Source of the DNA: Streptacidiphilus carbonis
Lineage (GTDB): Bacteria; Actinomycetota; Actinomycetes; Streptomycetales; Streptomycetaceae
Reading direction: 5' to 3'
NCBI RefSeq assembly: GCF_000787775.1
Contig: NZ_BBPM01000002.1
Span: forward strand, 1-64,000
Length of the DNA: 64,000 nt
The translations under genes were made by a program, and so were the position numbers. Below, piece by piece: positions 35,834 to 46,174 of this stretch. Every line of letters starts with the position of its first letter. Position 1 is the stretch's first letter. Under the pieces are notes generated by a model. That model ran no database searches. It saw only the letters and a list, made by a program, of their open reading frames with translations, and was not told the DNA's origin.

Positions 35834-36688
35834 ATGATGGCTTCCGTTTCAGTGGCGAGTGGCGCGGCAAGCGGAACGGCGAACGGCACGGCGAACGGCT
35901 CGGCATCGGACCGCACGCAGGCACGCCGACGGGCGCGGGACTGGGCGGAGATCCAGGAACGCATGCTCGTACCCCTGTACGAGGCGGTGTACGAGCGGCT
36001 GGAAGTGGGGCCCGCGACCAGCGTGCTCGGACTCGGCTGTCGCTCGGGGCTGGCGCTGCTGCTGGCCGCCGGGCGCGGGGCCGAGGTGGTCGGGCTGGAA
36101 CCCGAGGCGGAGTTGCGGTCGCTGGCGCAGGACCGCTCGCTCCGGGTGATGAGCGATGTCTACCGGGAGCTCGCACCGGAGGGGGCCGGCGCGCAGCCTC
36201 CGGCGCACTCCCTGGTGACCGCGTTCGAGCATCTCTCCTGCATCGCCGATCCGCTGTCCCTGGTCCGCGACGCGGCCCGGCTCACCCTGCCGGGCGGCCA
36301 TGTGGCGCTGGCGACCTGGGGGCCGCCGGAGCGGTGCGAGAGCGCGGGGGTGCTGCGGGTGGCCCGGCGGCTGGCGGACCCGCTGCGGCGGGCGCCGTAC
36401 GCGCCGTTCGCGCTGAGCGAGCCGGGGGCGGTGGAGCGGATGGTCGCCCGGGCCGGGTTGCGGCTGGGCGGCGGGGGGCGGGTGCTGTGTCCGTTCGCCT
36501 ATCCGGATCTGGAGAGTGCGGTGCGGGGGCTGCTGTCGATGGGGGTGTTCGACGCTGCGGCCGAATACTCCGGCACCCGGCAGGTGGAGAAGGAAGTGGT
36601 GGAGGCGTTGCATCCGTACCGGCGGGGGGACGGGTCGGTGCGGATGCTGAACGTCTTCAGGTACACGCTGGCCGAGCGCGTGCGGTAG
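35834..36688 (+). CDS. Class I SAM-dependent methyltransferase-like protein
   Basis: This is a 284-aa protein. A Rossmann-type SAM motif (SVLGLGCRSGLALLLA, about 63-78) is followed by an acidic motif (VVGLEPEAELR), then a post-motif LTLPGGHVALATWGPPE typical of the family. The N-terminal 25 residues are Ser/Gly/Ala-rich. The substrate cannot be inferred. Two ATGs (35834 and 35837) follow AAGGAG. It is divergent from proS and convergent with ftsH; the two stops are only 22 nt apart. Confidence 0.8.
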   Translation: MMASVSVASGAASGTANGTANGSASDRTQARRRARDWAEIQERMLVPLYEAVYERLEVGPATSVLGLGCRSGLALLLAAGRGAEVVGLEPEAELRSLAQDRSLRVMSDVYRELAPEGAGAQPPAHSLVTAFEHLSCIADPLSLVRDAARLTLPGGHVALATWGPPERCESAGVLRVARRLADPLRRAPYAPFALSEPGAVERMVARAGLRLGGGGRVLCPFAYPDLESAVRGLLSMGVFDAAAEYSGTRQVEKEVVEALHPYRRGDGSVRMLNVFRYTLAERVR

Positions 36689-36710
36689 GCGGGTGCGGTA
36701 GGCGGGTGCT

Positions 36711-38636
36711 TCAGGTCTGCTTCTGCTTCGAGAAGCGGGGCATGCCCGCCGTGCGGTAGGCGGCCTCCTCGTCGAGGGTTTCGTGCTCCATCAGGGCGTC
36801 GGCGAGGGCGTCGAGCCTGGGGCGGTGCTCGGCGAGCTTGTGGCAGGCCTCCTCGTAGCACTCGGCCACGATGCGGCGGGCCTCGCCGTCGACCGCGTCC
36901 AGGGTGGCCGGGGCCGCGGAGAGGCCGTACGCGCCCTGGCTGTCACCGGGGATCGCGGTGAGGCGGCCGACCACGCTGCTCATGCCCCAGCGGCCGGCCA
37001 TGCCGCGGGCGATGTCGGTGACCTGCTCCAGGTCGCTCTCCGCGCCGGTGGTGATCACCCCGTAGACCACCTGCTCGGCGGCCATCCCGCCGAGCGCGCC
37101 GATGATCCGGCCGCGCAGGTACTCCTCGGTGTAGGCGTAGCGGTCGGCGTCCGGGGTGGACAGGGTGACGCCGAGGGCCCGGCCGCGGGGGACGATGGTG
37201 ATCTTGCGGACCGGGTCGGCACCCGGCTGGAGCATGCCGAGCAGCGCGTGGCCCGACTCGTGGTAGGCCGTGCGCCGGCGCTCCTCGTCCGGCATCACCA
37301 GTGCCCTGACCGCGCCCAGTTGCACCTTCTCCAGCGCCTCGGAGAAGTTCCGGGCGCTGACGTCCTTCGCCTTGTGCTTGACCGCGAGCAGCGCCGCCTC
37401 GTTGGCCAGGTTGGCGAGGTCGGCGCCGGTCATGCCCGGGGTGGTCCGGGCGACCTGCCCCAGGTCGACGTCCTCGGCCAACGGGATCTCCCTGGTGTGG
37501 ATCCTCAGGATGGCCTCGCGGCCCTCCCGGTCGGGCGGGCTGACCACCACCGTCCGGTCGAACCGCCCGGGGCGCAGCAGCGCCTTGTCCAGGACCTCGG
37601 CCCGGTTGGTGGCGGCCAGCACGACGACACCCTCGGAGCCGGAGAAGCCGTCCATCTCGGTGAGGATCTGGTTGAGCGTCTGCTCGCGTTCGTCGTGGCC
37701 GCCCATGGCCTGGCCGCCGCCGCGGGCGCGGCCGATGGTGTCGATCTCGTCGATGAAGATGATCGCCGGGGCGACCTTGCGGGCCTCGGCGAAGAGTTCG
37801 CGGACCCGGGAGGCGCCGACCCCGACGATCATCTCGATGAACTCGGAGGCCGAGGCGGAGAAGAAGGGCACCCCGGCCTCTCCTGCGACGGCCCGGGCCA
37901 GCAGGGTCTTGCCGGTGCCGGGCGGCCCGGCCAGCAGCACGCCGCCGGGCATCCTGGCGCCCATCGCGCGGTACTCCTGGGGCCGCTTGAGGAAGTCGAC
38001 CACCTCGGTGAGCTCGCCCTTGACCTCGTCGATCCCGGCCACGTCGTCGAAGCTGGTGCGTCTGCTGCCGGGCTCCGCGGTGACCGGCCTGGGCGGCGGC
38101 TTCCTGGCCAGCGCGCCCATGCCCCCGCCGCCCATTCTGCGGGCGATGACGATCCACAGCACCACCAGGAGCAGCATCGGGGCCATCGAGATCAGCAGGT
38201 TGGCGAGGAAGCTGCGCTCCTTGACCACCGGCTCGGCGTCGACGGTGACGCCCTGCTCGGTCAACGTGGCCCAGAGGCTGTCGTCGGCGAAGACCGGCCG
38301 CTGGGTGTTGAATTCGGTGTAGCTGCCCTTGGCGCCGTTCGGTTTGGGCTGGGCCTCCTTGAGCTTGCCCTGGATGCTGTCGCCCTTGGCGTAGATCTCG
38401 GAGACATGGCCGGCGTTCAACTGGCTGCTGAACTCGGTGTACGTGACATTGGTGCTGCCACCGCCGCCGAAGATGCTGAGCAGGGTGTCCATCAGCAGGA
38501 ACACCACCAGGGCGGTGAGCACCATGCTGATCCAGCCGCCGCCGGACCGCTTGCGCCTCGGCGGGGGCGGCGGTGGAGCGCCCTCGGAACGCCAGATCTC
38601 GTCGGGGTTCTGACGGGGCGGCACAGGAGTCGTCAC
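36711..38636 (-). CDS. ftsH: ATP-dependent zinc metalloprotease FtsH
   Basis: This 641-aa membrane-bound AAA+ protease degrades misfolded or regulatory membrane and cytosolic proteins. Anchors lie at about 35-56 and 147-166, Walker A GPPGTGKT at 237-244, Walker B IIFIDEID at about 292-299 and the zinc site HESGH at 459-463. The [11 protein letters not shown] segment supplies the third ligand Asp. It is shorter than the main housekeeping FtsH and has an unusual Pro-rich N-terminus, so it is probably one of several FtsH paralogues. GNAT and ffh lie upstream on the same strand. Confidence 0.92.
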   Translation of the reverse strand: MTTPVPPRQNPDEIWRSEGAPPPPPPRRKRSGGGWISMVLTALVVFLLMDTLLSIFGGGGSTNVTYTEFSSQLNAGHVSEIYAKGDSIQGKLKEAQPKPNGAKGSYTEFNTQRPVFADDSLWATLTEQGVTVDAEPVVKERSFLANLLISMAPMLLLVVLWIVIARRMGGGGMGALARKPPPRPVTAEPGSRRTSFDDVAGIDEVKGELTEVVDFLKRPQEYRAMGARMPGGVLLAGPPGTGKTLLARAVAGEAGVPFFSASASEFIEMIVGVGASRVRELFAEARKVAPAIIFIDEIDTIGRARGGGQAMGGHDEREQTLNQILTEMDGFSGSEGVVVLAATNRAEVLDKALLRPGRFDRTVVVSPPDREGREAILRIHTREIPLAEDVDLGQVARTTPGMTGADLANLANEAALLAVKHKAKDVSARNFSEALEKVQLGAVRALVMPDEERRRTAYHESGHALLGMLQPGADPVRKITIVPRGRALGVTLSTPDADRYAYTEEYLRGRIIGALGGMAAEQVVYGVITTGAESDLEQVTDIARGMAGRWGMSSVVGRLTAIPGDSQGAYGLSAAPATLDAVDGEARRIVAECYEEACHKLAEHRPRLDALADALMEHETLDEEAAYRTAGMPRFSKQKQT

Positions 38637-38684
38637 ATTTTGGATAATACGGACATAGACCCCGAGTGAGGACCAGCCGCGCCG

Positions 38685-39203
38685 TCAGATGCCGGCCCAC
38701 TCCTCGGCGGTCAGCGCGAAGCGCTCGTGGTCGCGCCAGGCGTCCTGGAGGAAGAGCATCCGCGGGGTGTAGCCCTCGTGGCGGAAGCCGAGGCGCTTGG
38801 CCATCCGGATCGAGGGCTCGTTCTCGGGCTGGACGTTGATCTCCAGCCGGTGCAGGCCCAGGCCGCCGGAGCTCTCCGGGGCGAAGCAGCGGTCCACCAC
38901 CAGCCGCATCCCCTCGGTGGTCCGGCCGCTGCCGTTGTAGGGGAGGTAGGCGTTGTAGCCGAGGCTCGCATTGCAGAAGCGGCCCTTGACGATGTTGGCG
39001 ACATTGCAGCTGCCGGCCAGGCCGCCGTCCTCGATGTCGAAGAAGAGGAACGTGCGCAGTCCCTCGCCCTGACGGCGCACCAGGTCGACCAGCCCGTCCG
39101 GCTCGACCGGGTTCCAGCGGCCGATGGACTCGGCGGAGCGGCGCACCGCTGCGGCGTAGACAGCGGCGTCGGACAGTCGGGGGGCTCGGATCTCCACTCG
39201 CAT
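38685..39203 (-). CDS. GNAT-family N-acetyltransferase (RimJ/RimL type)
   Basis: This is a 172-aa acetyltransferase. The fold is recognised from LGYNAYLPYNGSGRTTEGM followed by the RLEINVQPENEPSIRMAKRLGF segment (described as about residues 125-146), which binds acetyl-CoA and is typical of RimJ/RimL enzymes that acetylate protein N-termini. Three close ATGs (39215, 39212, 39203) are possible. I chose the last, which starts MRVEIRAPRL. It lies between ffh and ftsH with small gaps, so it may be in one transcript. Confidence 0.85.
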   Translation of the reverse strand: MRVEIRAPRLSDAAVYAAAVRRSAESIGRWNPVEPDGLVDLVRRQGEGLRTFLFFDIEDGGLAGSCNVANIVKGRFCNASLGYNAYLPYNGSGRTTEGMRLVVDRCFAPESSGGLGLHRLEINVQPENEPSIRMAKRLGFRHEGYTPRMLFLQDAWRDHERFALTAEEWAGI

Positions 39204-39262
39204 ACGCGACATCATCGCGCATCCGGGCGGGGCCCGAGCCCGTTCCGGCCGCAGGGCCTGTC

Positions 39263-40813
39263 CTAGAGCAGGTCCTTGAACTCCTTGGGGAGTTCGAAGT
39301 TCTCCGGCAGCTTCGCCGCGCCGGGACCGAAGGCCGCCCCGTCCTGCGTACTCGCGGCCTTGCGCTCCAGCGCCGCCTTCTGCTCGGCCGCGCGCTTCAG
39401 CGGGTTGCCGGACTGCTTCTTGCCCTTGGCCTGCTTCTGCTGCTTGGCCTTGCGGGCCCCGCCGCCGCCCATGCCGGGCATGCCTGGCATCCCGGGGATG
39501 CCCTTGCCGCCGGCCATCGCCGACATCATCTTGCGGGCCTCGAAGAAGCGCTCGACCAGGCTGCTGACCTCGGAGACGTGGACCCCGGAGCCCTTGGCGA
39601 TACGGGCCCGGCGGGAGCCGTTGATCAGCTTGGGGTCGTCCCGCTCGGACGGGGTCATCGACTTGATGATCGCGCCGACCCGGGCGACGTCCCGGTCGTC
39701 GATGTTGTTGATCTGGTCCCGCATCTGCCCCATGCCGGGCATCATCCCGAGCAGCTTGGACAGCGAGCCCATCTTGGAGACCTGCTCCAGCTGGGACAGG
39801 AAGTCGCCCAGGCCGAACTCCTTGCCGCCCTTGCTGGCCAGCTTGGAGGCCATCTTGGCGGCCTCGTCCTGACTGAAGGTCTTCTCGGCCTGCTCGATCA
39901 GGCTGAGGATGTCGCCCATGCCGAGGATGCGCGAGGCCATCCGGTCCGGGTGGAAGGCGTCGAAGTCGGTCAGCTTCTCGCCGTTGGAGGCGAACATGAT
40001 CTGACGGCCGGTGAGGTGCGCCACTGACAGGGCCGCGCCGCCCCGGGCGTCGCCGTCCAGCTTGGAGAGCACCACGCCGGTGAAGTCGACGCCTTCGAGG
40101 AAGGCCTGGGCGGTGGTGACCGCGTCCTGGCCGATCATGGCGTCGACGACGAACAGGACCTCGTCCGGGTCGACCGCGGCGCGGATGTCCGCGGCCTGCT
40201 GCATCAGCTCGGCGTCGATGCCCAGGCGGCCGGCGGTGTCGACGATGACGACGTCGTACTGCTTCTGCTTGGCGAACTCGATGGAGTCCCTGGCGACCTT
40301 GACCGGGTCCCCGACTCCGTTGCCCGGCTCGGGTGCGTAGATGGCGACGCCGGCCCGCTCGGCGACCACGCCCAGCTGGGTCACCGCGTTGGGGCGCTGC
40401 AGGTCGCAGGCGACCAGCAGCGGGGTGTGCTTCTGCTCCTTGAGCCAGTGGCCCAGCTTTCCGGCCAGGGTGGTCTTGCCCGCGCCCTGGAGGCCGGCGA
40501 GCATGATCACGGTCGGGCCGGTCTTGGCGTAGCGCAGCCGGCGGGTCTCGCCGCCGAGGATGTTGACCAGCTCGTCGTTGACGATCTTGATGACCTGCTG
40601 GGCGGGGTTCAGCGCACCGGAGACCTCGGCGCCCAGCGCCCGCTCCTTGACCTGCTTGATGAAGGCGCGGACGGCCGGCAGCGCGACGTCCGCTTCGAGC
40701 AGGGCGATGCGGATCTCACGGCAGGTGGCGTCGATGTCCGCCTCGGACAGGCGTCCCTTGCCGCGGAGGTTCTTGAACGTCGCTGCGAGGCGGTCGGAAA
40801 GGGTATCGAACAC
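39263..40813 (-). CDS. ffh: Signal recognition particle GTPase Ffh
   Basis: Ffh binds signal sequences and the 4.5S RNA and delivers ribosomes to FtsY. This is a 516-aa protein. The N domain is at 1-90, then the G domain has GLQGAGKT (107-114), DTAGRLGID and TKLDGDARGG, and a Met/Gly-rich M domain lies near the C-terminus (GIPGMPGMPGMGGGG). The start is GTG (MFDTLSDRLAATFK); the frame is open to 40876. Its receptor gene ftsY lies 8 kb away in the same window. Confidence 0.96.
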   Translation of the reverse strand: MFDTLSDRLAATFKNLRGKGRLSEADIDATCREIRIALLEADVALPAVRAFIKQVKERALGAEVSGALNPAQQVIKIVNDELVNILGGETRRLRYAKTGPTVIMLAGLQGAGKTTLAGKLGHWLKEQKHTPLLVACDLQRPNAVTQLGVVAERAGVAIYAPEPGNGVGDPVKVARDSIEFAKQKQYDVVIVDTAGRLGIDAELMQQAADIRAAVDPDEVLFVVDAMIGQDAVTTAQAFLEGVDFTGVVLSKLDGDARGGAALSVAHLTGRQIMFASNGEKLTDFDAFHPDRMASRILGMGDILSLIEQAEKTFSQDEAAKMASKLASKGGKEFGLGDFLSQLEQVSKMGSLSKLLGMMPGMGQMRDQINNIDDRDVARVGAIIKSMTPSERDDPKLINGSRRARIAKGSGVHVSEVSSLVERFFEARKMMSAMAGGKGIPGMPGMPGMGGGGARKAKQQKQAKGKKQSGNPLKRAAEQKAALERKAASTQDGAAFGPGAAKLPENFELPKEFKDLL

Positions 40814-40974
40814 GTCGGTCGCGGGTCCTCGTGGCTCGGGAACGGATGGAGTCGTCGCCCCCCAGGGTATCCGCACGCGCGAAGTACGTTCCCACCCCGG
40901 TCAGGGATCATCCGATGGACTGACAGCGGCGCGTCCGCCCTCCGCCGTGGTCCAGGAGTGCGCAGCATGGATCC

Positions 40975-41598
40975 ATGTCGCTCGTCGCCTCGCTGATCCA
41001 GCGCCGCCGCCATCCGCTGCTGCGCCGCGCCGTCCAGGAAGTGCTCGCGCTCTACGGGGTGGAGGTTCCCGCCGCCGCCGAGGTCGGACCGGGGCTGGTC
41101 GTCTTCCACCGCGGCTTCGGCACGGTGCTGCACCCCTACACCACCCTCGGCGCGGGGGTGACCCTCTACAACGGGGTCACCATCGGCCGGGCGGACCCGT
41201 GGGTGCCGCAGGAGCAGAGCCTGATGGAGCGCGTGGTGGTGGAGGACGGAGCGGTGCTCTGCTCCGGCGCCAAGGTGCTGTGCAAGCGCGGTGTGCTCAC
41301 GGTCGGCCGCGGCACCGTGGTGGGCGCCAACGCGGTGCTCACCACCTCGACCGGCCCCTACGAGATCTGGGCCGGGGCGCCCGCGCGCCGGATCGGCACC
41401 CGGGCGCAGTTGCCGGGCCCCGGCGCGGAGCCCGTCCCGGACGCCACGGACGCCACGGACGTCACGGACGTCACGGACGTCACGGCGCCGGCGGAACCAT
41501 TGGAGACCGCCGGTCAGGACAGCGCGCGCTCCACCGAGCGGGCCACCTCGACGGCCCGGGACGGCGGCAGCGGGAGGTCGTCGGGGCCGGTGACGTAG
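40975..41598 (+). CDS. Serine acetyltransferase-like left-handed beta-helix protein
   Basis: This is a 207-aa hexapeptide-repeat protein. GFGTVLHPYTTLGAGVTLYNGVTIG (about 47-71), VVVEDGAVLCSGAKVLCK and VGRGTVVGANAVL are beta-helix turns of the CysE/SAT and maltose acetyltransferase class. It lacks the helical N-terminal domain of CysE, so substrate is uncertain. The last 60 residues are low complexity and include an Asp-Ala/Val-Thr repeat. Its 3' end overlaps the convergent glnD gene by 85 nt. No good ribosome binding site was found near the ATG. Confidence 0.75.
   Translation: MSLVASLIQRRRHPLLRRAVQEVLALYGVEVPAAAEVGPGLVVFHRGFGTVLHPYTTLGAGVTLYNGVTIGRADPWVPQEQSLMERVVVEDGAVLCSGAKVLCKRGVLTVGRGTVVGANAVLTTSTGPYEIWAGAPARRIGTRAQLPGPGAEPVPDATDATDVTDVTDVTAPAEPLETAGQDSARSTERATSTARDGGSGRSSGPVT
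41440..41484. repeat. 9-bp tandem repeat in the acetyltransferase gene
   Basis: Five copies of a 9-bp unit (two GACGCCACG, then three GACGTCACG) encode the Asp-Ala-Thr/Asp-Val-Thr run in the C-terminal tail. Copy-number change would keep the frame. Confidence 0.9.
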
Positions 41599-44003
41599 AA
41601 GGCGTCGACGGCGTCCGCGCCGAGGGTGGAGATCCTGGCCGTGCGGACCCGCACGCCGATGTCCTCCAGGGCGCGGCCGATGCGGTGCAGCAGGCCCGGG
41701 GCGTCATGGGCGCGGACCTCCAGGACGGTGGCGCTGCTGGCCGACCCGCCGGGGGCCACGGTCACCCGGGGCGGCGGCGCGGCGCTGCCGCGACGGCGGG
41801 GGGCTGCCGCGTCCCGCTCGGCCAGCCGGCGGGTGACGTCCAGGCCGCCCTCCAGGGCGCGGCGGATGTCCGCCCGCAGCCTGGCCGCCTCCGGGACCTC
41901 GCCGTACTCCGCTGCCACCTGCCAGGTCAGCGCCAGGACCGCGCCCGCTCCTATCGGATCGAGCTCGCGGATGGCGGCCGAACGGACCGTCAGCCGGTGC
42001 AGCGCCAGCACCCCCGCCACCGTGGGCAGCACTCCGGGGCGGTCGTGCAGGGCCAGGGTCAGGGTGACGCCCATGGGCTCGCTGCCGGGGTCGGTCGGGT
42101 GCTCCGCCTCCGCGTGCACGGAGAGCACCGGGCCGTTGGTCCGGGCCGCCTCGACCGCCAGCCGCTCCTCCTCGGCCGAGGGCTCGGGCGCCGCCGTCTC
42201 GGGCTGGCCGCCGTCGCCGACCAGGGCGGCCGCCGCCCGGTCGGCCAGGTCGGCGACCAGGGTGGCGCGCCAACTGCTCCAGGCGGCCGGGCCGGTCGCC
42301 AGCGCGTCCGCCTCGGTGAGGGCGTGCAGCAGTTCCAGCACGCCGGTGCTGCCGACCACCGAGGTGATCGCGGCGACGGTGGCCGGATCGTCGAGGTCGC
42401 GCCGGGTCGCCGTCTCCACCAGCAGCAGATGGTGCCGCACCAGCAGCGCCAGCACCTCCACGTCGTCCTTGGGGAAGCCCAGCCGGACCGCGACATCACG
42501 GGTGATCACCTCGCCGGCCTCGGAGTGGTCACCGGGCCAGCCCTTGCCGATGTCGTGCAGCAGCGCGGCGACCAGCAGCAGGTCGGGCCGGGCCACCCGG
42601 CGGGTCATCGCGGCGGCCCGGACCGCCGTCTCGACCAGGTGCCGGTCCACCGTCCAGCGGTGCACGGCGTTGCGCTGCGGACGGCAGCGGACCCGGTCCC
42701 AGTCCGGCAGCAGCCGGGCGATCAGGCCCTCGGCCTCCAGCGCCTCCCAGACCGGGACCGCGCTCTCGCCCGCGCCGAGCAGGGTGACCAGCTGGTCCCT
42801 GGCCTCGTCCGGCCAGGGCACCGGCAGCGGCCTGGTCTCGGCGGCCAGCCGGCGCACGGTGGACGGCGCCAGCGGCAGGTCGGCCTGCGCGGCCGCGGCG
42901 GCGGCGCGCAGCGGGAGCACCGGATCGTTCGCCGGCCGGGCCGCGTGGGCGAGCACCGCCTCGCCGTCCTGCTCCACCACGCCCTCGGCGAGCGGGCTGC
43001 GCTCGGCGGTGCCGCGCGCGGCCGGGGCACCCGAGCCGAAGCCGAAGCGGACGGTGCGGCGGACCCTGCTGCCACTGCGGGCGCGCAGCACCCGGTCCAC
43101 CTCGCGCCAGGTGACGTCGGAGGCGTAGGCGACGGTACGGGCCGCCTCGTAGACCTGGCGCAGCAGGATGTCGGCGTCCAGGACGCCGAGTTCCAGCGCG
43201 ACGGCGTCCTGCTCCTGCAGGCTGAGCCGGTCGGTGGCGCGCCCGGTGACCAGGTGCAGGGTGTCCCTGACGTCGCGGAGCCTGGCGCCCGCCTCGGCCA
43301 GGCCGGTGCGCGGGGCGTCGGCGATCCAGGAGGCGGCCACCGCGTCCAGCGCGGTCAGATCGCGCAGACCGCCGCGGGCCTCCTTCAGGTCGGGCTCCAG
43401 CAGGAAGGCCAACTCACCCTGGCGCTCCGCGCGTTCGCGGCACATGACGTGCAGCTCGGGAAGGCGTTTGACGGCGCCGGCACGCCAGTCGGCGAGGATC
43501 GCCGAGCGCATGGCGGCGGTGAGGCCGGGGTCGCCCGCGACATGGCGCGCGTCCAGCAGGCCCAGCTGCACCTTGAGGTCGTCGGCGGCCACCTTGCGGG
43601 CGGTGGACAGGTCGCGGACGGAGTGGTCGAGTGCGATGCCGTTGTCCCAGACCGGGTACCACAACTGCTCGGCGAGGGCGTTGACGCCGGACTTGGCGCT
43701 GCCGTCGTGCAGCAGCAGCAGGTCCAGGTCGCTGCGCGGGGACAGCTCGCCCCGGCCGTAGCCGCCGACAGCGACCAGCGCCACACCGGTCAGTCCGTCC
43801 GCGGCGGTGGAGAAGAGGCCGGCCAGCCAGCGGTCGGTGAGCTCGGCCAGGGCGGACCGGCGGGCCGCGCCGGTCCGGCCGTCCTCGCGGAGCAGGTGCA
43901 GCCGCTGGGCGGCGTAGCCCGCCGGCTCGGGCGCGGGTGACGGAGGGGACGACGGTTCGCTGGGGGTCTGCTGGCCTGGCGTTGCCTGCTGCCGATCCGT
44001 CAA
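41514..44003 (-). CDS. glnD: PII nucleotidylyltransferase/removing enzyme GlnD
   Basis: This 829-aa protein modifies and demodifies PII (GlnK) in response to nitrogen status. The nucleotidyltransferase motif (GGYGRGELSPRSDLDLLLLH, about 75-94), a phosphohydrolase HD domain (LHDIGKGWPGDHSEAG) and two C-terminal ACT domains are in order. In S. coelicolor the enzyme adenylylates rather than uridylylates PII. The start is TTG (MTDRQQATPG) with AGGGAG 5 nt upstream; the frame beyond it only shadows glnK. It follows amtB-glnK on the same strand. Confidence 0.94.
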   Translation of the reverse strand: MTDRQQATPGQQTPSEPSSPPSPAPEPAGYAAQRLHLLREDGRTGAARRSALAELTDRWLAGLFSTAADGLTGVALVAVGGYGRGELSPRSDLDLLLLHDGSAKSGVNALAEQLWYPVWDNGIALDHSVRDLSTARKVAADDLKVQLGLLDARHVAGDPGLTAAMRSAILADWRAGAVKRLPELHVMCRERAERQGELAFLLEPDLKEARGGLRDLTALDAVAASWIADAPRTGLAEAGARLRDVRDTLHLVTGRATDRLSLQEQDAVALELGVLDADILLRQVYEAARTVAYASDVTWREVDRVLRARSGSRVRRTVRFGFGSGAPAARGTAERSPLAEGVVEQDGEAVLAHAARPANDPVLPLRAAAAAAQADLPLAPSTVRRLAAETRPLPVPWPDEARDQLVTLLGAGESAVPVWEALEAEGLIARLLPDWDRVRCRPQRNAVHRWTVDRHLVETAVRAAAMTRRVARPDLLLVAALLHDIGKGWPGDHSEAGEVITRDVAVRLGFPKDDVEVLALLVRHHLLLVETATRRDLDDPATVAAITSVVGSTGVLELLHALTEADALATGPAAWSSWRATLVADLADRAAAALVGDGGQPETAAPEPSAEEERLAVEAARTNGPVLSVHAEAEHPTDPGSEPMGVTLTLALHDRPGVLPTVAGVLALHRLTVRSAAIRELDPIGAGAVLALTWQVAAEYGEVPEAARLRADIRRALEGGLDVTRRLAERDAAAPRRRGSAAPPPRVTVAPGGSASSATVLEVRAHDAPGLLHRIGRALEDIGVRVRTARISTLGADAVDAFYVTGPDDLPLPPSRAVEVARSVERALS

Positions 44004-44128
44004 CGGTGCTCCCTGATGCGAAGGTGAACGCCGGAAGGGGAAGCCGGGCCTGAGCCCGACTCCCCCGCCCTTGCGAGTTGTCTCGTCGTCGTTGCCTTGT
44101 GTGCGGTGCCTTCGCGCCTCAGCTTGCC

Positions 44129-45816
<1,688 letters not shown>

Positions 45817-46174
45817 CGGCGTCTCCTCGAGTGTTGAGCCGCTCCGTCCCCCGGGTATCCGTCCCGTGCCCCCGGAGGCGTCGGCTGTTGTTGAGGAGAT
45901 TGACGGAGGGCGGTTTCGGCCGATGCGTGAGCATGTTTCGCGGCGGTGACGAACCTCACGAGCGTGTTACACCGCGGTGAACAACCGAACCAGGACGCAC
46001 ACGGACGCTACGCAGGCACCCCACAACGTCACCGACCGCGGAAAACCCTGTGCAGATCTGGCGTGGGGGAGCCGAGTGCGAGGGGGTTTCCGCGGTCGGA
46101 GTCTGTGCCGCCGGGCTGCGGGTGGCCGAAAACAGTCGGTCCACCGGCACCGCCGGCCGCGGGGAGGACAGTTG
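45817..46174. other. Intergenic region upstream of amtB and downstream of nsdA
   Basis: This 358-bp stretch holds no gene. It contains the amtB promoter area with the GlnR-like site (45935-45970) and the 3' flank of nsdA. No strong terminator hairpin was found for nsdA. Confidence 0.6.
45935..45970 (-). promoter_or_regulatory. Candidate GlnR binding site for amtB-glnK-glnD
   Basis: On the minus strand GTCAC-N6-GAAAC (45950 to 45935) matches a GlnR half-site pair exactly, and a GTAAC (45970-45966) lies 20 nt before it, as in the tandem-box arrangement. GlnR activates amtB in Streptomyces under nitrogen limitation. Confidence 0.6.
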
